Shown: in pieces, positions 1-7,995 of the stretch
Layout of the letters: every line of letters begins with the position of its first letter
Numbering within the stretch: the stretch's first letter is position 1
Assembly: GCA_945881945.1 (NCBI GenBank)
Contig: CAMCVO010000006.1
Location: forward strand, 1 to 64,000
DNA length: 64,000 bases
DNA from: Bifidobacterium breve
GTDB lineage: Bacteria > Actinomycetota > Actinomycetes > Nanopelagicales > Nanopelagicaceae
Reading direction: 5' to 3'
Translations under genes and position numbers: made by a program
The notes under the pieces: generated by a model
The model's database searches: none
Told to the model about the DNA's origin: nothing
What the model saw: only the letters and a program-made list of their open reading frames with translations

Positions 1-2
1 GA

Positions 3-209
3 GTTAAGGCTGAGGCACTTACCCGGGGTCAACCTGAGGTCTTATTAAGCTTTGAGTTTCTGGATAAGAAAAGTCAGAAAAAATTTAGTAGAAAAATACG
101 CTCTGAGGTGCGGTGGAGTCACGGAAAGTTTTGTGGAAACCCAGAGGCCAAATTGTATAAACATGACTCGTGGTCCTACTCTGATTTGCCGTGGGCAATG
201 TCAGTGTGA
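3..209 (+). CDS. 3' end of an unidentified gene, cut by the window edge
   Basis: An open frame enters from the left edge in phase with base 3 and ends at a TGA at 207-209, leaving 68 codons. It ends 19 bases before the methyltransferase ATG at 229. The C-terminal part is basic then aromatic, with the stretch HGKFCGNPEAKLYKHD around residues 41-56 and an ending SDLPWAMSV. I do not recognise the family with certainty. Position directly before a C5 methyltransferase on the same strand suggests the partner restriction endonuclease; that is inference from context, and the N-terminal and catalytic parts are outside the window. Confidence 0.5.
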   Translation, partial: VKAEALTRGQPEVLLSFEFLDKKSQKKFSRKIRSEVRWSHGKFCGNPEAKLYKHDSWSYSDLPWAMSV

Positions 210-228
210 TGGCATAGACTGCATTTAT

Positions 229-1473
229 ATGAGTAAGAAAAAAATTGCATCCCTATTTTCAGGTTGTGGTGGCATGGATCTGGGATTTGAGGGGGATTTC
301 CCGATTCATAAATCAAGCATGTCATCTGATGAACTAGAGGTTACCAAGAGATTTAACAAAAGTGGTTTTGCAAACCTTCCTGAAGCTAACTTTGAAACAA
401 TATTTGCCTGTGACGTCTATGAGAAGGCTCAGATTGCCTGGGAATCTTTTTTTCAGCCCCGTCGGGATGTAAATGGTGTTTATCACTTAAAAAGCATTGT
501 TGAGATTGTCAAAAGTATTCAATCTGGCAAATTTAAGTTAAAGGAACCGGTCGATGTTGTAACTGGTGGTTTTCCTTGTAATGATTTTAGCGTTGCTGGA
601 AAACGGATGGGCTTTAAATCTCCAAAAAGTCACTTAGGAAATCAGGCAATGCTGAGTGGCATTGAGGACCCTTCAATTGAAAATCGAGGAATGCTCTACT
701 ACTGGATGCGTGAGTTTATTGCCGTGACAAATCCTTATGTGTTTTATGCTGAAAATGTGCGAGGTCTTGTCTCACTCGGAGATGCCAAAGATATTATTTC
801 AAAAGATTTTGCCTCAATCAATAAGAGTGGTTTTTTTGTACTCCCAGTAAGAGTTTTAAAAGCGATTGAGTATGGCGTTCCCCAAAAACGTGAGCGAGTA
901 ATTTTCATTGGTTTGAATAAATCTAAAGTAAAGCCAGAAATTCTTGCCTTTATGGAAAAACATGGAACTCTGCCAAGTGAGTTAGATCTTTACCCTGATC
1001 CAACACATGGGTTATCTCTCGGTGACATATTTGGATTACGTGGGCTGTCTACCTCAGCAGATGCATTTACTGGCCTAGAGGAGCCAGAATTCAGCCCAGA
1101 TCTTTCTCAACAAGCTTTCTCTAAAGCAGCTTATCTACATAAAATGCAGGGAAGTGCAGAGGTTTCGTTAACTAAACCTGGCCCAACTATTCGAGCTGAG
1201 CATCATGGAAATATCGAGTATCGTCGATTGAGTTTGGAGCACGGCGGGAAATCAGCTGAAGAATTAAGTCAAGGATTACCAGAGCGCCGATTGACGGTAA
1301 GAGAGTGCGCTCGGCTTCAAACCTTCCCAGATGATTACCGATTTGTAATCCCAAAAAAACTCTCCCAATCTGATGGGTATAAGTTAATAGGTAATGCGGT
1401 ACCGCCACTTCTTGCTTACCGTTTGGCAAAACAGCTTGAAAAAGCTTGGGATGAGATTTTTATACCAACTTAA
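229..1473 (+). CDS. DNA (cytosine-5-)-methyltransferase
   Basis: Transfers a methyl group from SAM to C5 of cytosine in a DNA target. Motifs appear in family order: I (FSGCGG, residues 10-14 region), IV with the catalytic Cys117 (PCNDFS), VI (ENV, 175-177), VIII (QKRER, 219-223), IX (RECARLQTFP) and X (GNAVPP) near the C-terminus. The variable target-recognition segment lies between VIII and IX. At 414 aa it is of ordinary single-enzyme length. The frame is open back to 52, but the upstream gene ends at 209 and motif I begins a few residues after the ATG at 229, so 229 is preferred. It probably belongs to a type II restriction-modification system. The architecture resembles enzymes of the GGNCC/GGWCC group, but I cannot derive the target from sequence. 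Confidence 0.93.
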   Translation: MSKKKIASLFSGCGGMDLGFEGDFPIHKSSMSSDELEVTKRFNKSGFANLPEANFETIFACDVYEKAQIAWESFFQPRRDVNGVYHLKSIVEIVKSIQSGKFKLKEPVDVVTGGFPCNDFSVAGKRMGFKSPKSHLGNQAMLSGIEDPSIENRGMLYYWMREFIAVTNPYVFYAENVRGLVSLGDAKDIISKDFASINKSGFFVLPVRVLKAIEYGVPQKRERVIFIGLNKSKVKPEILAFMEKHGTLPSELDLYPDPTHGLSLGDIFGLRGLSTSADAFTGLEEPEFSPDLSQQAFSKAAYLHKMQGSAEVSLTKPGPTIRAEHHGNIEYRRLSLEHGGKSAEELSQGLPERRLTVRECARLQTFPDDYRFVIPKKLSQSDGYKLIGNAVPPLLAYRLAKQLEKAWDEIFIPT

Positions 1474-1555
1474 TTAATCAGTCGAAAAGCAAGAAATGGA
1501 TACGTTCTTTACTACCCATGTTTTCTGGTAAATCTAAATTCACTCCATGACATTC

Positions 1556-2389
1556 CTAATTCAACGCAATCAACGCCAGCGCCGATGAGGTGGCGGCAAT
1601 TCCTAACCAGTTGGCAAGTGATGGGCGCTGCTTTAGTAATTTAATTGCTATTAAGGCAGATAGGGCAGGGGCAGATGCCATAAAGACCCCCACCTTACTT
1701 AACTCTAAATTGGTGATAGCAATTAAAAAGAGCAGATTAGCTACAACCTCACATGTGCCAGAAAGAAGTGCGTATCGCTTCCATCCACTACCTGTGGTTT
1801 TATCATTACTTTTTGGTGAGAAGATTATTGATACCAGTACTACCCCAATACGTGCGCCAAAGAGGGCGGCAATAATTTGTGCCTCATCAATTAGGGTCAT
1901 AAAAATTGAAAAGCCGGTGAAGCAAAAGGCGGCAGCGACGGTGAGACCAAATACCTTAAGAGTTGCCTTCTGATGGGTGGCTGAGCTTTTTGAGGCGAGA
2001 AATAAACCAAGGCAGGCGAGTGCTGATGCAATGGGAAAGCTCCAAGATAGATCCTCATTTTTAACAACTACTGCAAATAAGATCAGATTAAAAGATTGCA
2101 CCAAGGCGACAACGGGTGAGACAAATGAGACTGAGCCAATTGCAAATGCTTGAAATATCAACGGCAGGCCAAAGCCACCTGTCATGCCAGCTGCCATGCC
2201 GATAGCAACTGTTTTAATGCTTAAGGTATCTAGATTAAACAAGATTACGATGGAGATAATCACCATGGCAATTGAGCATGAGCCACGTAATGTGTTGCGC
2301 CAATTTGTTAATTGGGTTGATTTTCCGCCCAATATATTGGTTAGCGAGTTTCCTAATGCAGTTGAGAAGGAGGCGATCTCACCTATCAT
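1556..2389 (-). CDS. DMT/EamA-type membrane transporter
   Basis: A 277-residue integral membrane protein with about ten hydrophobic segments arranged as two similar halves, the layout of the drug/metabolite transporter superfamily. Small and hydrophobic residues dominate, with short basic loops (for example KSSATHQK near the middle). Substrate cannot be read from sequence. Its start overlaps the stop of the upstream amidotransferase by four bases (ATGA type, 2386-2389), so the two are very likely translated from one message. A second, separate DMT permease lies at 43552. Confidence 0.8.
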   Translation of the reverse strand: MIGEIASFSTALGNSLTNILGGKSTQLTNWRNTLRGSCSIAMVIISIVILFNLDTLSIKTVAIGMAAGMTGGFGLPLIFQAFAIGSVSFVSPVVALVQSFNLILFAVVVKNEDLSWSFPIASALACLGLFLASKSSATHQKATLKVFGLTVAAAFCFTGFSIFMTLIDEAQIIAALFGARIGVVLVSIIFSPKSNDKTTGSGWKRYALLSGTCEVVANLLFLIAITNLELSKVGVFMASAPALSALIAIKLLKQRPSLANWLGIAATSSALALIALN

Positions 2390-3150
2390 TTAACTGGCTG
2401 TAATTTAAAGGTTGCACTTATCTGGTTATCGACCTTAATAACCTCAGCTGTTGCAACTCTGCGAAGAAATGAATCTACTAAATCAAAGGCACGTTTATCT
2501 GAGGCAAGCTGCTCACGCTTTGTTTGCGCCCGTAGAGTTTGAATATCAACCCCAATGCTCTTTAGATAATCCTCATCACGCTTTACGGTAAGCCAGGAAT
2601 CTAATACCGCCAGATCAATCTCAGGATGAAATTGCACCGCCAAGGTTCTGCCCATTACAAATGCTTGATTAGCCTTTGCAGTGGTGGCAATTGGGGTAGC
2701 ACCCTTTGGGTTTTGCCAGCTATCAAAGTGGTACTCAAACCAGGGCCCTGATGAAATTAGTGATTTATCCGCTGACTCAATCTCATACCAGCCAATCTCT
2801 GCCTCTTTGGCTGGGGCAACTGAGCCACCTAACGCCCGAGCCATTAATTGACCACCAAAGCAGATGCCAAAGATTGGCACACCAGCATTGTGGGCATCTT
2901 GGAGTTTTTCTAACTCAGGCAGTAACCAATTACCAATTCGCTCATCCTCATGTACACCCCAGGGTGCACCCATGGCAATTACAACATCATATTGATTAAG
3001 GATCGGAAAGTTGGCAGGTACATTTGGTTGGTAGTAATCACTCTCTGGTACTACTTGAAATCTCTCAATCTGATAACCATGCTTTTCAAAGGCACGCCAG
3101 ATTGGACCACCAATAGAGACATGGTCATGTTCGATGAAAAGGGCGCGCAT
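2386..3150 (-). CDS. class I glutamine amidotransferase-like protein
   Basis: A 254-residue protein with the class I (triad) glutaminase fold: nucleophile Cys97 in GICFGGQ, and His175/Glu177 in QFHPE. Such stand-alone proteins are often annotated as GMP synthase-like amidotransferases; the acceptor reaction is unknown. A TANNNT hexamer (TAAGGT, minus strand, 3163-3158) ends seven bases before the ATG, suggesting a leaderless message. It is the first gene of a two-gene unit with the DMT permease at 1556; a link between amino-group transfer and export of a small metabolite is only a guess. Confidence 0.82.
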   Translation of the reverse strand: MRALFIEHDHVSIGGPIWRAFEKHGYQIERFQVVPESDYYQPNVPANFPILNQYDVVIAMGAPWGVHEDERIGNWLLPELEKLQDAHNAGVPIFGICFGGQLMARALGGSVAPAKEAEIGWYEIESADKSLISSGPWFEYHFDSWQNPKGATPIATTAKANQAFVMGRTLAVQFHPEIDLAVLDSWLTVKRDEDYLKSIGVDIQTLRAQTKREQLASDKRAFDLVDSFLRRVATAEVIKVDNQISATFKLQPVK

Positions 3151-3199
3151 CTACCTAACCTTACGCTATAAAAATCTAGGAAACTTATTTGTCGGGCTG

Positions 3200-3862
3200 C
3201 TATAGCGAGCGAAGAACTGCAGTGACCTTACCTAGAATTACCGCATCATCTGCTGGAATTGGTGTGAAATCATCATTTGCTGGCAAGAGCCAAAAGTGGC
3301 CATCTTTTTTCGACCAGGTTTTAACAGTTGCCTCACCATCAATCATCGCAGCGACAATCTCACCCTTTTCCGCACTCTTTTGGGATCGGATCACCACATA
3401 ATCACCATCACAGATTGCCAGATCAATCATGGAATCACCTTTGATCTGAAGTAAAAATAGATCACCCTTACCAACTAAAGATTCTGGAAGAGGTAGTACC
3501 TCTTCAACTATCTGCTCTGCCAAAATTGGATTTCCAGCTGCGATCTTGCCAACCAATGGAATAAGACGGGTCTTATCTTGTGGGGCGGCTTGGCCATCCT
3601 CACCAGGGAGGGTGATCTCAATAGCTCTTCCACGGGCGGCATCCCTTCGGATCCAACCCTTCTCTTCAAGAATTTGCAGTTGATAGGTGACGGATGCGGT
3701 GGAGGCAAGACCTGCGGCCTTACCGATCTCTCGCATAGAGGGTGGATACCCCTGGTTCTCAACTGCACGCTTAATAACTGACAAAATCTTTAACTGCCGT
3801 GGGGTTAGCCCATTGTCATCGGCTGGACCATCGGGAAGCTCAGTAACACTCTTTTTAGCCAT
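3200..3862 (-). CDS. lexA: LexA repressor, SOS regulator
   Basis: Represses DNA-damage genes and inactivates itself by RecA-stimulated autocleavage. The N-terminal winged helix spans about residues 20-82 ([12 protein letters not shown] through EEKGWIRRD). The cleavage site is Ala109-Gly110, the catalytic serine Ser144 (GDSM) and lysine Lys181 (EATVKTW). At 220 aa it is normal length. The frame is open 13 codons further upstream, but ATG 3862 is preferred: it begins the conserved MAKKS segment and a -10 hexamer TACCCT lies six bases upstream. It is divergent from the LysM gene at 4005, and an SOS box covers its own -35 region, so it is autoregulated. Confidence 0.97.
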   Translation of the reverse strand: MAKKSVTELPDGPADDNGLTPRQLKILSVIKRAVENQGYPPSMREIGKAAGLASTASVTYQLQILEEKGWIRRDAARGRAIEITLPGEDGQAAPQDKTRLIPLVGKIAAGNPILAEQIVEEVLPLPESLVGKGDLFLLQIKGDSMIDLAICDGDYVVIRSQKSAEKGEIVAAMIDGEATVKTWSKKDGHFWLLPANDDFTPIPADDAVILGKVTAVLRSL

Positions 3863-3868
3863 AGATAA

Positions 3869-3897
3869 AGGGTATAGGAAGATCTGGAAAAAATCAA
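3869..3897 (-). promoter_or_regulatory. lexA promoter, leaderless
   Basis: On the minus strand a -35-like TTGATT (3897-3892), a 17-base spacer and a -10 TACCCT (3874-3869) are followed by six bases and then the lexA ATG. Transcription would start at or next to the start codon. The SOS box at 3894-3909 overlaps the -35. Confidence 0.6.
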
Positions 3898-3909
3898 ACA
3901 TTTGTTCGA
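3894..3909. promoter_or_regulatory. SOS box (LexA operator), lexA side
   Basis: TCAAAC-ATTT-GTTCGA matches the actinobacterial LexA operator TCGAAC-N4-GTTCGA with one mismatch. It lies over the -35 of lexA. Confidence 0.85.
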
Positions 3910-3951
3910 TTTAAAGTAGACATTGTCAGTGGGGTAGTGTTTAATACTCTA

Positions 3952-3967
3952 TAGAACAGGTGTTCGA
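3952..3967. promoter_or_regulatory. SOS box (LexA operator), LysM-gene side
   Basis: TAGAAC-AGGT-GTTCGA matches TCGAAC-N4-GTTCGA with one mismatch, 58 bases from the first box and 37 bases before the LysM gene start. A candidate -10 (TATAGA, 3950-3955) overlaps it, so LexA would block this promoter. Confidence 0.82.
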
Positions 3968-4004
3968 ATCCCCTCGAACTCTAGTTATCATGGAGAAAAC
4001 GAAG

Positions 4005-4304
4005 ATGAAGGCAAGACAGGCAAAGCGGTTAGCAAGAACAGTTTCAACCATATCCCTATTAGTAGTAATTGGCGCTGGTTTTAGCTCCATCTCATCAGCT
4101 AGTGATAGCACTGGTAATTTAAGTGATGGCAAGAGTAAGTATGTGCAGGTGGTAGTAACTCCAGGTGAGAGTCTTTGGTCGATCGCAGCCCTGGTGGCAG
4201 GTGAAGGTGATATCGCCTCAGTGGTCGCCGATATCGTTGAGGTCAATCAGCTTAAAGGCGCTGATGTGGCTGCCGGCAGTAAGTTGCTAGTTCCAGTTTT
4301 ATAA
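4005..4304 (+). CDS. SOS-controlled LysM protein, probable cell-division inhibitor
   Basis: A 99-residue exported or membrane-anchored protein. A basic N-terminus and hydrophobic segment (about residues 11-30, STISLLVVIGAG) are followed by a short linker and one LysM peptidoglycan-binding domain (about 45-99, from VQVVVTPGESLWSIA to KLLVPVL). ATG 4005 is chosen because GGAG lies nine bases upstream; in-frame starts at 3960 and 3990 fall in or near the SOS box. LysM or similar small membrane proteins divergent from lexA are SOS division inhibitors elsewhere: YneA in Bacillus, Rv2719c in Mycobacterium, DivS in Corynebacterium. The order lexA / this gene / nrdR matches Mycobacterium. Function is therefore inferred from domain, operator and synteny. 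Confidence 0.85.
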   Translation: MKARQAKRLARTVSTISLLVVIGAGFSSISSASDSTGNLSDGKSKYVQVVVTPGESLWSIAALVAGEGDIASVVADIVEVNQLKGADVAAGSKLLVPVL

Positions 4305-4398
4305 GCCCACCTTGGCTAAAAGGGGTGCGGAGTTAGAAAAGATTTCGCTAAACACGCCGACTCAGGTGCTGTTAAACCCTAAAGAGCGGGTCTATGGT

Positions 4399-4499
4399 TC
4401 ACCCAACATATAGGGGTGATTACGCTTATGGCTTCCATAAGTAGTGGTTTTCCACTATTGTTACCTCCCCCCGCTTAGCTAGGAAAGTAAGGAGTAAGC
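4399..4499 (+). promoter_or_regulatory. structured leader upstream of nrdR
   Basis: Three consecutive hairpins: TCACCC/GGGTGA (4399-4419), CTTATGG/CCATAAG with a 3-base loop (4425-4441) and TAGTGG/CCACTA with a TTTT loop (4442-4457). GCTTA/TAAGC (4473-4477 with 4495-4499) could enclose the Shine-Dalgarno GGAG (4491-4494), and CTCC at 4465-4468 could pair with it. No known riboswitch consensus was recognised. Confidence 0.4.
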
Positions 4500-4504
4500 C
4501 CCTC

Positions 4505-4996
4505 GTGATCTGTCCATTCTGCCGCTTTGAAGACTCCAGAGTGATTGATTCACGTCCAACGGATGAGGGAAACCAGATCCGTAGAAGGCGCGAGTGCACA
4601 AGCTGTGGCAAACGGTTTAACACCGCAGAGAGCTCCATTCTTCTAATCATCAAACGATCAGGTGCCACTGAGCCCTTCTCTAGAGAGAAGGTCATCAATG
4701 GTGTGCGCAAGGCATGCCAGGGCAGACCAGTTGATGATGATGATTTAGCACTACTAGCCCAACGAGTTGAGGAGTCCCTTCGCTCAGATGGTGTGGCAGA
4801 GGTTGAGGCCCAAGAGGTTGGAATGGCAGTTCTTGCGCCACTCCGAGAACTCGATGAGGTCGCCTACCTACGATATGCCTCGGTATACCGTAGTTTTTCC
4901 TCCCTAGAAGATTTTGAAGGTGAGATCGCACTACTTCGTGCAGAGCCTTCCAGAAATTCAAAAGCATTAAAGCTGCCCTCCCCGGCAAGAGGTTAA
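4505..4996 (+). CDS. nrdR: transcriptional repressor NrdR of ribonucleotide reductase genes
   Basis: Senses ATP/dATP and represses ribonucleotide reductase genes. It has the N-terminal zinc ribbon (Cys3, Cys6, Cys31, Cys34) followed by an ATP-cone domain (about residues 46-136, starting [17 protein letters not shown]). At 163 aa it has the usual length. It starts with GTG, ten bases after GGAG. It lies 118 bases before nrdJ on the same strand and directly after the SOS-controlled LysM gene. I could not find a convincing NrdR box before nrdJ or nrdR. Confidence 0.96.
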   Translation: MICPFCRFEDSRVIDSRPTDEGNQIRRRRECTSCGKRFNTAESSILLIIKRSGATEPFSREKVINGVRKACQGRPVDDDDLALLAQRVEESLRSDGVAEVEAQEVGMAVLAPLRELDEVAYLRYASVYRSFSSLEDFEGEIALLRAEPSRNSKALKLPSPARG

Positions 4997-5010
4997 TTAC
5001 CTGTCCCGTT

Positions 5011-5055
5011 AAGTAGATAAGAAGTAGAGATAAGTAGTTTAGAAAAGTTAAGTAG
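5011..5055 (+). repeat. phased AAGTAG direct repeats in the nrdR-nrdJ gap
   Basis: AAGTAG occurs at 5011, 5022, 5032 and 5050, i.e. spaced 11, 10 and 18 bases, in an almost pyrimidine-free leader. The first three are about one helical turn apart. Confidence 0.5.
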
Positions 5056-5114
5056 AAAAAAGTTTTAAAAGAAGAGAAAAAGAATTTAAACAAACTAGTT
5101 AAGGGGATAAGTAA

Positions 5115-7922
5115 ATGTCTATAGTGAATAAGCCAGCCGCGGTTAAGACCGGAACTGGAAAAGGTCTTACCATCGAACGTATCTACACCACCGCTGGAGT
5201 TCACCCGTATGACACCGTTAAGTGGGAAAGGCGTGATGTTGTTCAGACCAACTGGAAATCTGGTGAGGTTATCTTTGAACAAAAAGGTGTTGAGTACCCA
5301 GAGTTTTGGTCGGTAAATGCCTCAACCATTGTTACCACCAAATACTTTAGAGGAGCTGTGGGAGCAGAAAATCGTGAGTGGTCGCTAAAGCAGGTAATTG
5401 ATCGCGTAGTTTTGACCTACACAAAAGCTGGAAAAGAGAATGGCTACTTTGCCACCCCAACCGATGCTGAAATTTTTGAACATGAATTAACCCATATGTT
5501 GATGCACCAAATATTTTCATACAACTCACCAGTTTGGTTTAACGTGGGAACAAATGCCCCACAACAGGTCTCTGCCTGCTTCATCCTCTCAGTAGATGAC
5601 ACAATGGAGTCAATTCTTAATTGGTATAAAGAAGAGGGCTTTATCTTCAAAGGTGGCTCAGGTGCGGGTCTTAATCTTTCAAGAATTCGCTCATCAAAGG
5701 AGCTTTTAAAATCAGGTGGCACAGCATCTGGTCCAGTTTCATTTATGAGAGGCGCCGACTCATCTGCTGGCACAATCAAATCAGGGGGAGCAACACGACG
5801 AGCAGCCAAGATGGTTGTTTTAGATGTTGATCATCCAGATATTGAAGAGTTTATTGAGACCAAGGTTCGCGAAGAGGACAAGATTCGCGCCCTGCGCGAT
5901 GCTGGCTTTGATATGGATTTGGGCGGCAAAGATATTGTCTCAGTTCAATATCAAAATGCTAATAACTCAGTAAGAGTCTCCGATGCCTTTATGCGCGCCT
6001 ATGAGAATGGTGAATCATTTGGATTAACCGCTCGCTCAACTGGTGAGGTTGTGGAGAGTGTTGATGCTAAACAATTATTTAGAAAGATGGCAGAGGCAGC
6101 TTGGGCATGTGCTGATCCTGGTATTCAATATGACGACACCATCAATGAGTGGCACACAAACCCAGAGACTGGCCGGATCAATGCATCCAATCCATGCTCT
6201 GAGTACATGTCACTAGATAACTCATCATGTAACTTGGCATCTTTGAACTTAATGAAGTTCTTAAAAGCTGATGGTTCATTTGATGTTAAAAACTTTGTCA
6301 AGGTAACTGAGTTGGTAATTACCTCAATGGATATCTCAATCTGCTTTGCAGATTTCCCAACCGCACCAATTGGTGAGACCACTAGAAATTTCCGTCAATT
6401 AGGAATTGGTTATGCAAATCTTGGTGCCCTCCTTATGGCATCAGGTCTTGCATATGACTCAGATGGCGGACGTGCCCTTGCTGGTGCGATCACATCATTA
6501 CTTACTGGTGTCTCATACCGACGAAGCGCAGAGCTTGCCGGCATTGTTGGTGCATACAATGGTTATGCCAGAAATGCTGCCCCGCACACCAAGGTAATGC
6601 GCAAACACCAAAATGCAACTGAGTCTGCAAAATCAGTCTCAACTTTGGATAAAGATGTTTGGACAGAGGCGATTAAGCAATGGTCTACTGGAAATACATT
6701 GGGTGAGAAAAATGGCTGGCGCAATGCGCAAGCATCAGTTTTAGCTCCAACTGGCACCATCGGATTAATGATGGATTGCGACACAACAGGTATTGAGCCA
6801 GATCTAGCTCTTGTTAAGTTTAAGAAGATGGTGGGCGGTGGTTCAATGCAGATTGTTAACCAAACTGTGCCACTTGCTCTTAAAAAACTTGGCTACACCG
6901 ATGAGACAATTGAAGCAATTGTTGAGTACATCGCAGAGAATGGAAACATAATTGATGCCCCAGGATTAAAGAGTGAGCATTACTCAGTCTTTGATTGCGC
7001 CATGGGAATTAGATCAATTAGCGCTATGGGCCATGTTCACATGATGGCAGCCTGCCAACCATTCCTATCTGGTGCGATCTCAAAGACAGTTAACCTGCCA
7101 TCGGATGCCAGTGTGGCTGAGATCGAAGAGGTTTACTACCAAGGTTGGAAGTTAGGTCTTAAAGCACTTGCGGTCTACCGTGATAATTGCAAGGTTGGAC
7201 AACCTCTATCTGATTCAAAGGGTAAAAAGGATGAGGCGGTATCAACTGAGGCTTCACACAGTGCAGTTCGAAGGAGATTACCAAAGACTCGTCCAGCACA
7301 GACCACATCATTTGCAGTAGGTGGCGCTGAAGGTTATATGACCAGCGGAGCTTATGCAGATGGGGCTCTAGCTGAGGTTTTCCTAAAGCTTGGCAAGCAG
7401 GGTTCAACACTTGCCGGTGTAATGGATGCCTTCTCAATTGCAGTATCAATTGGATTGCAATATGGCGTTCCACTAGAGACCTTTGTAGAGAAGTTTGCTA
7501 ATCAAAGATTTGAACCAGCTGGTATGACAGATGATGCTGATATCAGAATGGCGCAATCGGTAATGGATTACATCTTCCGCCGTCTTGCCCTTGATTACCT
7601 ACCATTTGAGTCACGTACTGCACTTGGTATTCACTCAGCGGCAGAGCGCGCTCGCGCCTTAGAAAGTGGTGAGTACACAGCTGATGAAAAACCAGTTGCA
7701 ATCTCAGCTCCAGTAAAAAAAAGTGAGAGCAAAAAACAAGAGGTAAAGATTGAAAAAGCACCAGTTGATAACTCATCCGTTGGATCATCAATGGAGTTGT
7801 TTGAGAAGATGGCTGGGGTTAAATCAGATGCACCACTTTGTATGACATGTGGAGTCAAAATGAGAATGGCCGGCTCCTGCTTTGTCTGCGAAGGTTGCGG
7901 AAACACCTCAGGTTGCTCCTGA
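5115..7922 (+). CDS. nrdJ: adenosylcobalamin-dependent (class II) ribonucleotide reductase
   Basis: Reduces ribonucleotides to deoxyribonucleotides without oxygen dependence, using B12 to make the thiyl radical. At 935 aa it fits the long class II form. Recognisable segments are the first redox cysteine region (VSACFILSVDD), the radical-site loop NPCSEYMSLDN with a second cysteine soon after (SSCNLASLN), a phosphate-binding APTGTIGLMMDCD, and a Cys-rich tail (CMTCG...CFVCEGCG...GCS) that can bind metal or relay electrons. A strong AAGGGG lies before the ATG. NrdR immediately upstream is the expected regulator, and a strong terminator follows. No class I genes are in the window, so this may be the main enzyme; cobalt for its cofactor could enter through the NiCoT permease at 58966. 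Confidence 0.96.
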   Translation: MSIVNKPAAVKTGTGKGLTIERIYTTAGVHPYDTVKWERRDVVQTNWKSGEVIFEQKGVEYPEFWSVNASTIVTTKYFRGAVGAENREWSLKQVIDRVVLTYTKAGKENGYFATPTDAEIFEHELTHMLMHQIFSYNSPVWFNVGTNAPQQVSACFILSVDDTMESILNWYKEEGFIFKGGSGAGLNLSRIRSSKELLKSGGTASGPVSFMRGADSSAGTIKSGGATRRAAKMVVLDVDHPDIEEFIETKVREEDKIRALRDAGFDMDLGGKDIVSVQYQNANNSVRVSDAFMRAYENGESFGLTARSTGEVVESVDAKQLFRKMAEAAWACADPGIQYDDTINEWHTNPETGRINASNPCSEYMSLDNSSCNLASLNLMKFLKADGSFDVKNFVKVTELVITSMDISICFADFPTAPIGETTRNFRQLGIGYANLGALLMASGLAYDSDGGRALAGAITSLLTGVSYRRSAELAGIVGAYNGYARNAAPHTKVMRKHQNATESAKSVSTLDKDVWTEAIKQWSTGNTLGEKNGWRNAQASVLAPTGTIGLMMDCDTTGIEPDLALVKFKKMVGGGSMQIVNQTVPLALKKLGYTDETIEAIVEYIAENGNIIDAPGLKSEHYSVFDCAMGIRSISAMGHVHMMAACQPFLSGAISKTVNLPSDASVAEIEEVYYQGWKLGLKALAVYRDNCKVGQPLSDSKGKKDEAVSTEASHSAVRRRLPKTRPAQTTSFAVGGAEGYMTSGAYADGALAEVFLKLGKQGSTLAGVMDAFSIAVSIGLQYGVPLETFVEKFANQRFEPAGMTDDADIRMAQSVMDYIFRRLALDYLPFESRTALGIHSAAERARALESGEYTADEKPVAISAPVKKSESKKQEVKIEKAPVDNSSVGSSMELFEKMAGVKSDAPLCMTCGVKMRMAGSCFVCEGCGNTSGCS

Positions 7923-7940
7923 TAAGAAAAATTAAATCTA

Positions 7941-7977
7941 AAGGGCTCGCAGGCAAAACTGCGGGCCCTTAGTTTTT
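7941..7977 (+). terminator. rho-independent terminator after nrdJ
   Basis: A 12-bp stem (7941-7952 with 7959-7970, one G-T pair) with a six-base loop GCAAAA is followed by TTAGTTTTT. Confidence 0.9.
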
Positions 7978-7983
7978 ATCAAA

Positions 7984-7989
7984 TAATCT
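7984..7989 (+). promoter_or_regulatory. -10 element of the DinG-type helicase gene
   Basis: TAATCT followed by six bases and the GTG start. It lies just past the nrdJ terminator and indicates a leaderless message. Confidence 0.55.
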
Positions 7990-7995
7990 GCCCTA

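Noticed and set aside
1474-1555. Terminator between the methyltransferase and the DMT permease
   Set aside because: The 82-base gap shows no convincing stem with a T-run on either strand.
3902-3982. tRNA-like segment with a T-loop match (GTGTTCGAATCC) and partly complementary ends
   Set aside because: The stems do not close, no D-arm or anticodon arm fits, and both TTCGA-containing parts are explained by the two SOS boxes.
4305-4504. Possible cobalamin riboswitch before nrdR
   Set aside because: No B12 box or other cobalamin aptamer core was found; only unnamed hairpins.
4997-5114. NrdR boxes before nrdJ
   Set aside because: The leader is almost pyrimidine-free and holds no ACACWATAT-type palindromes.
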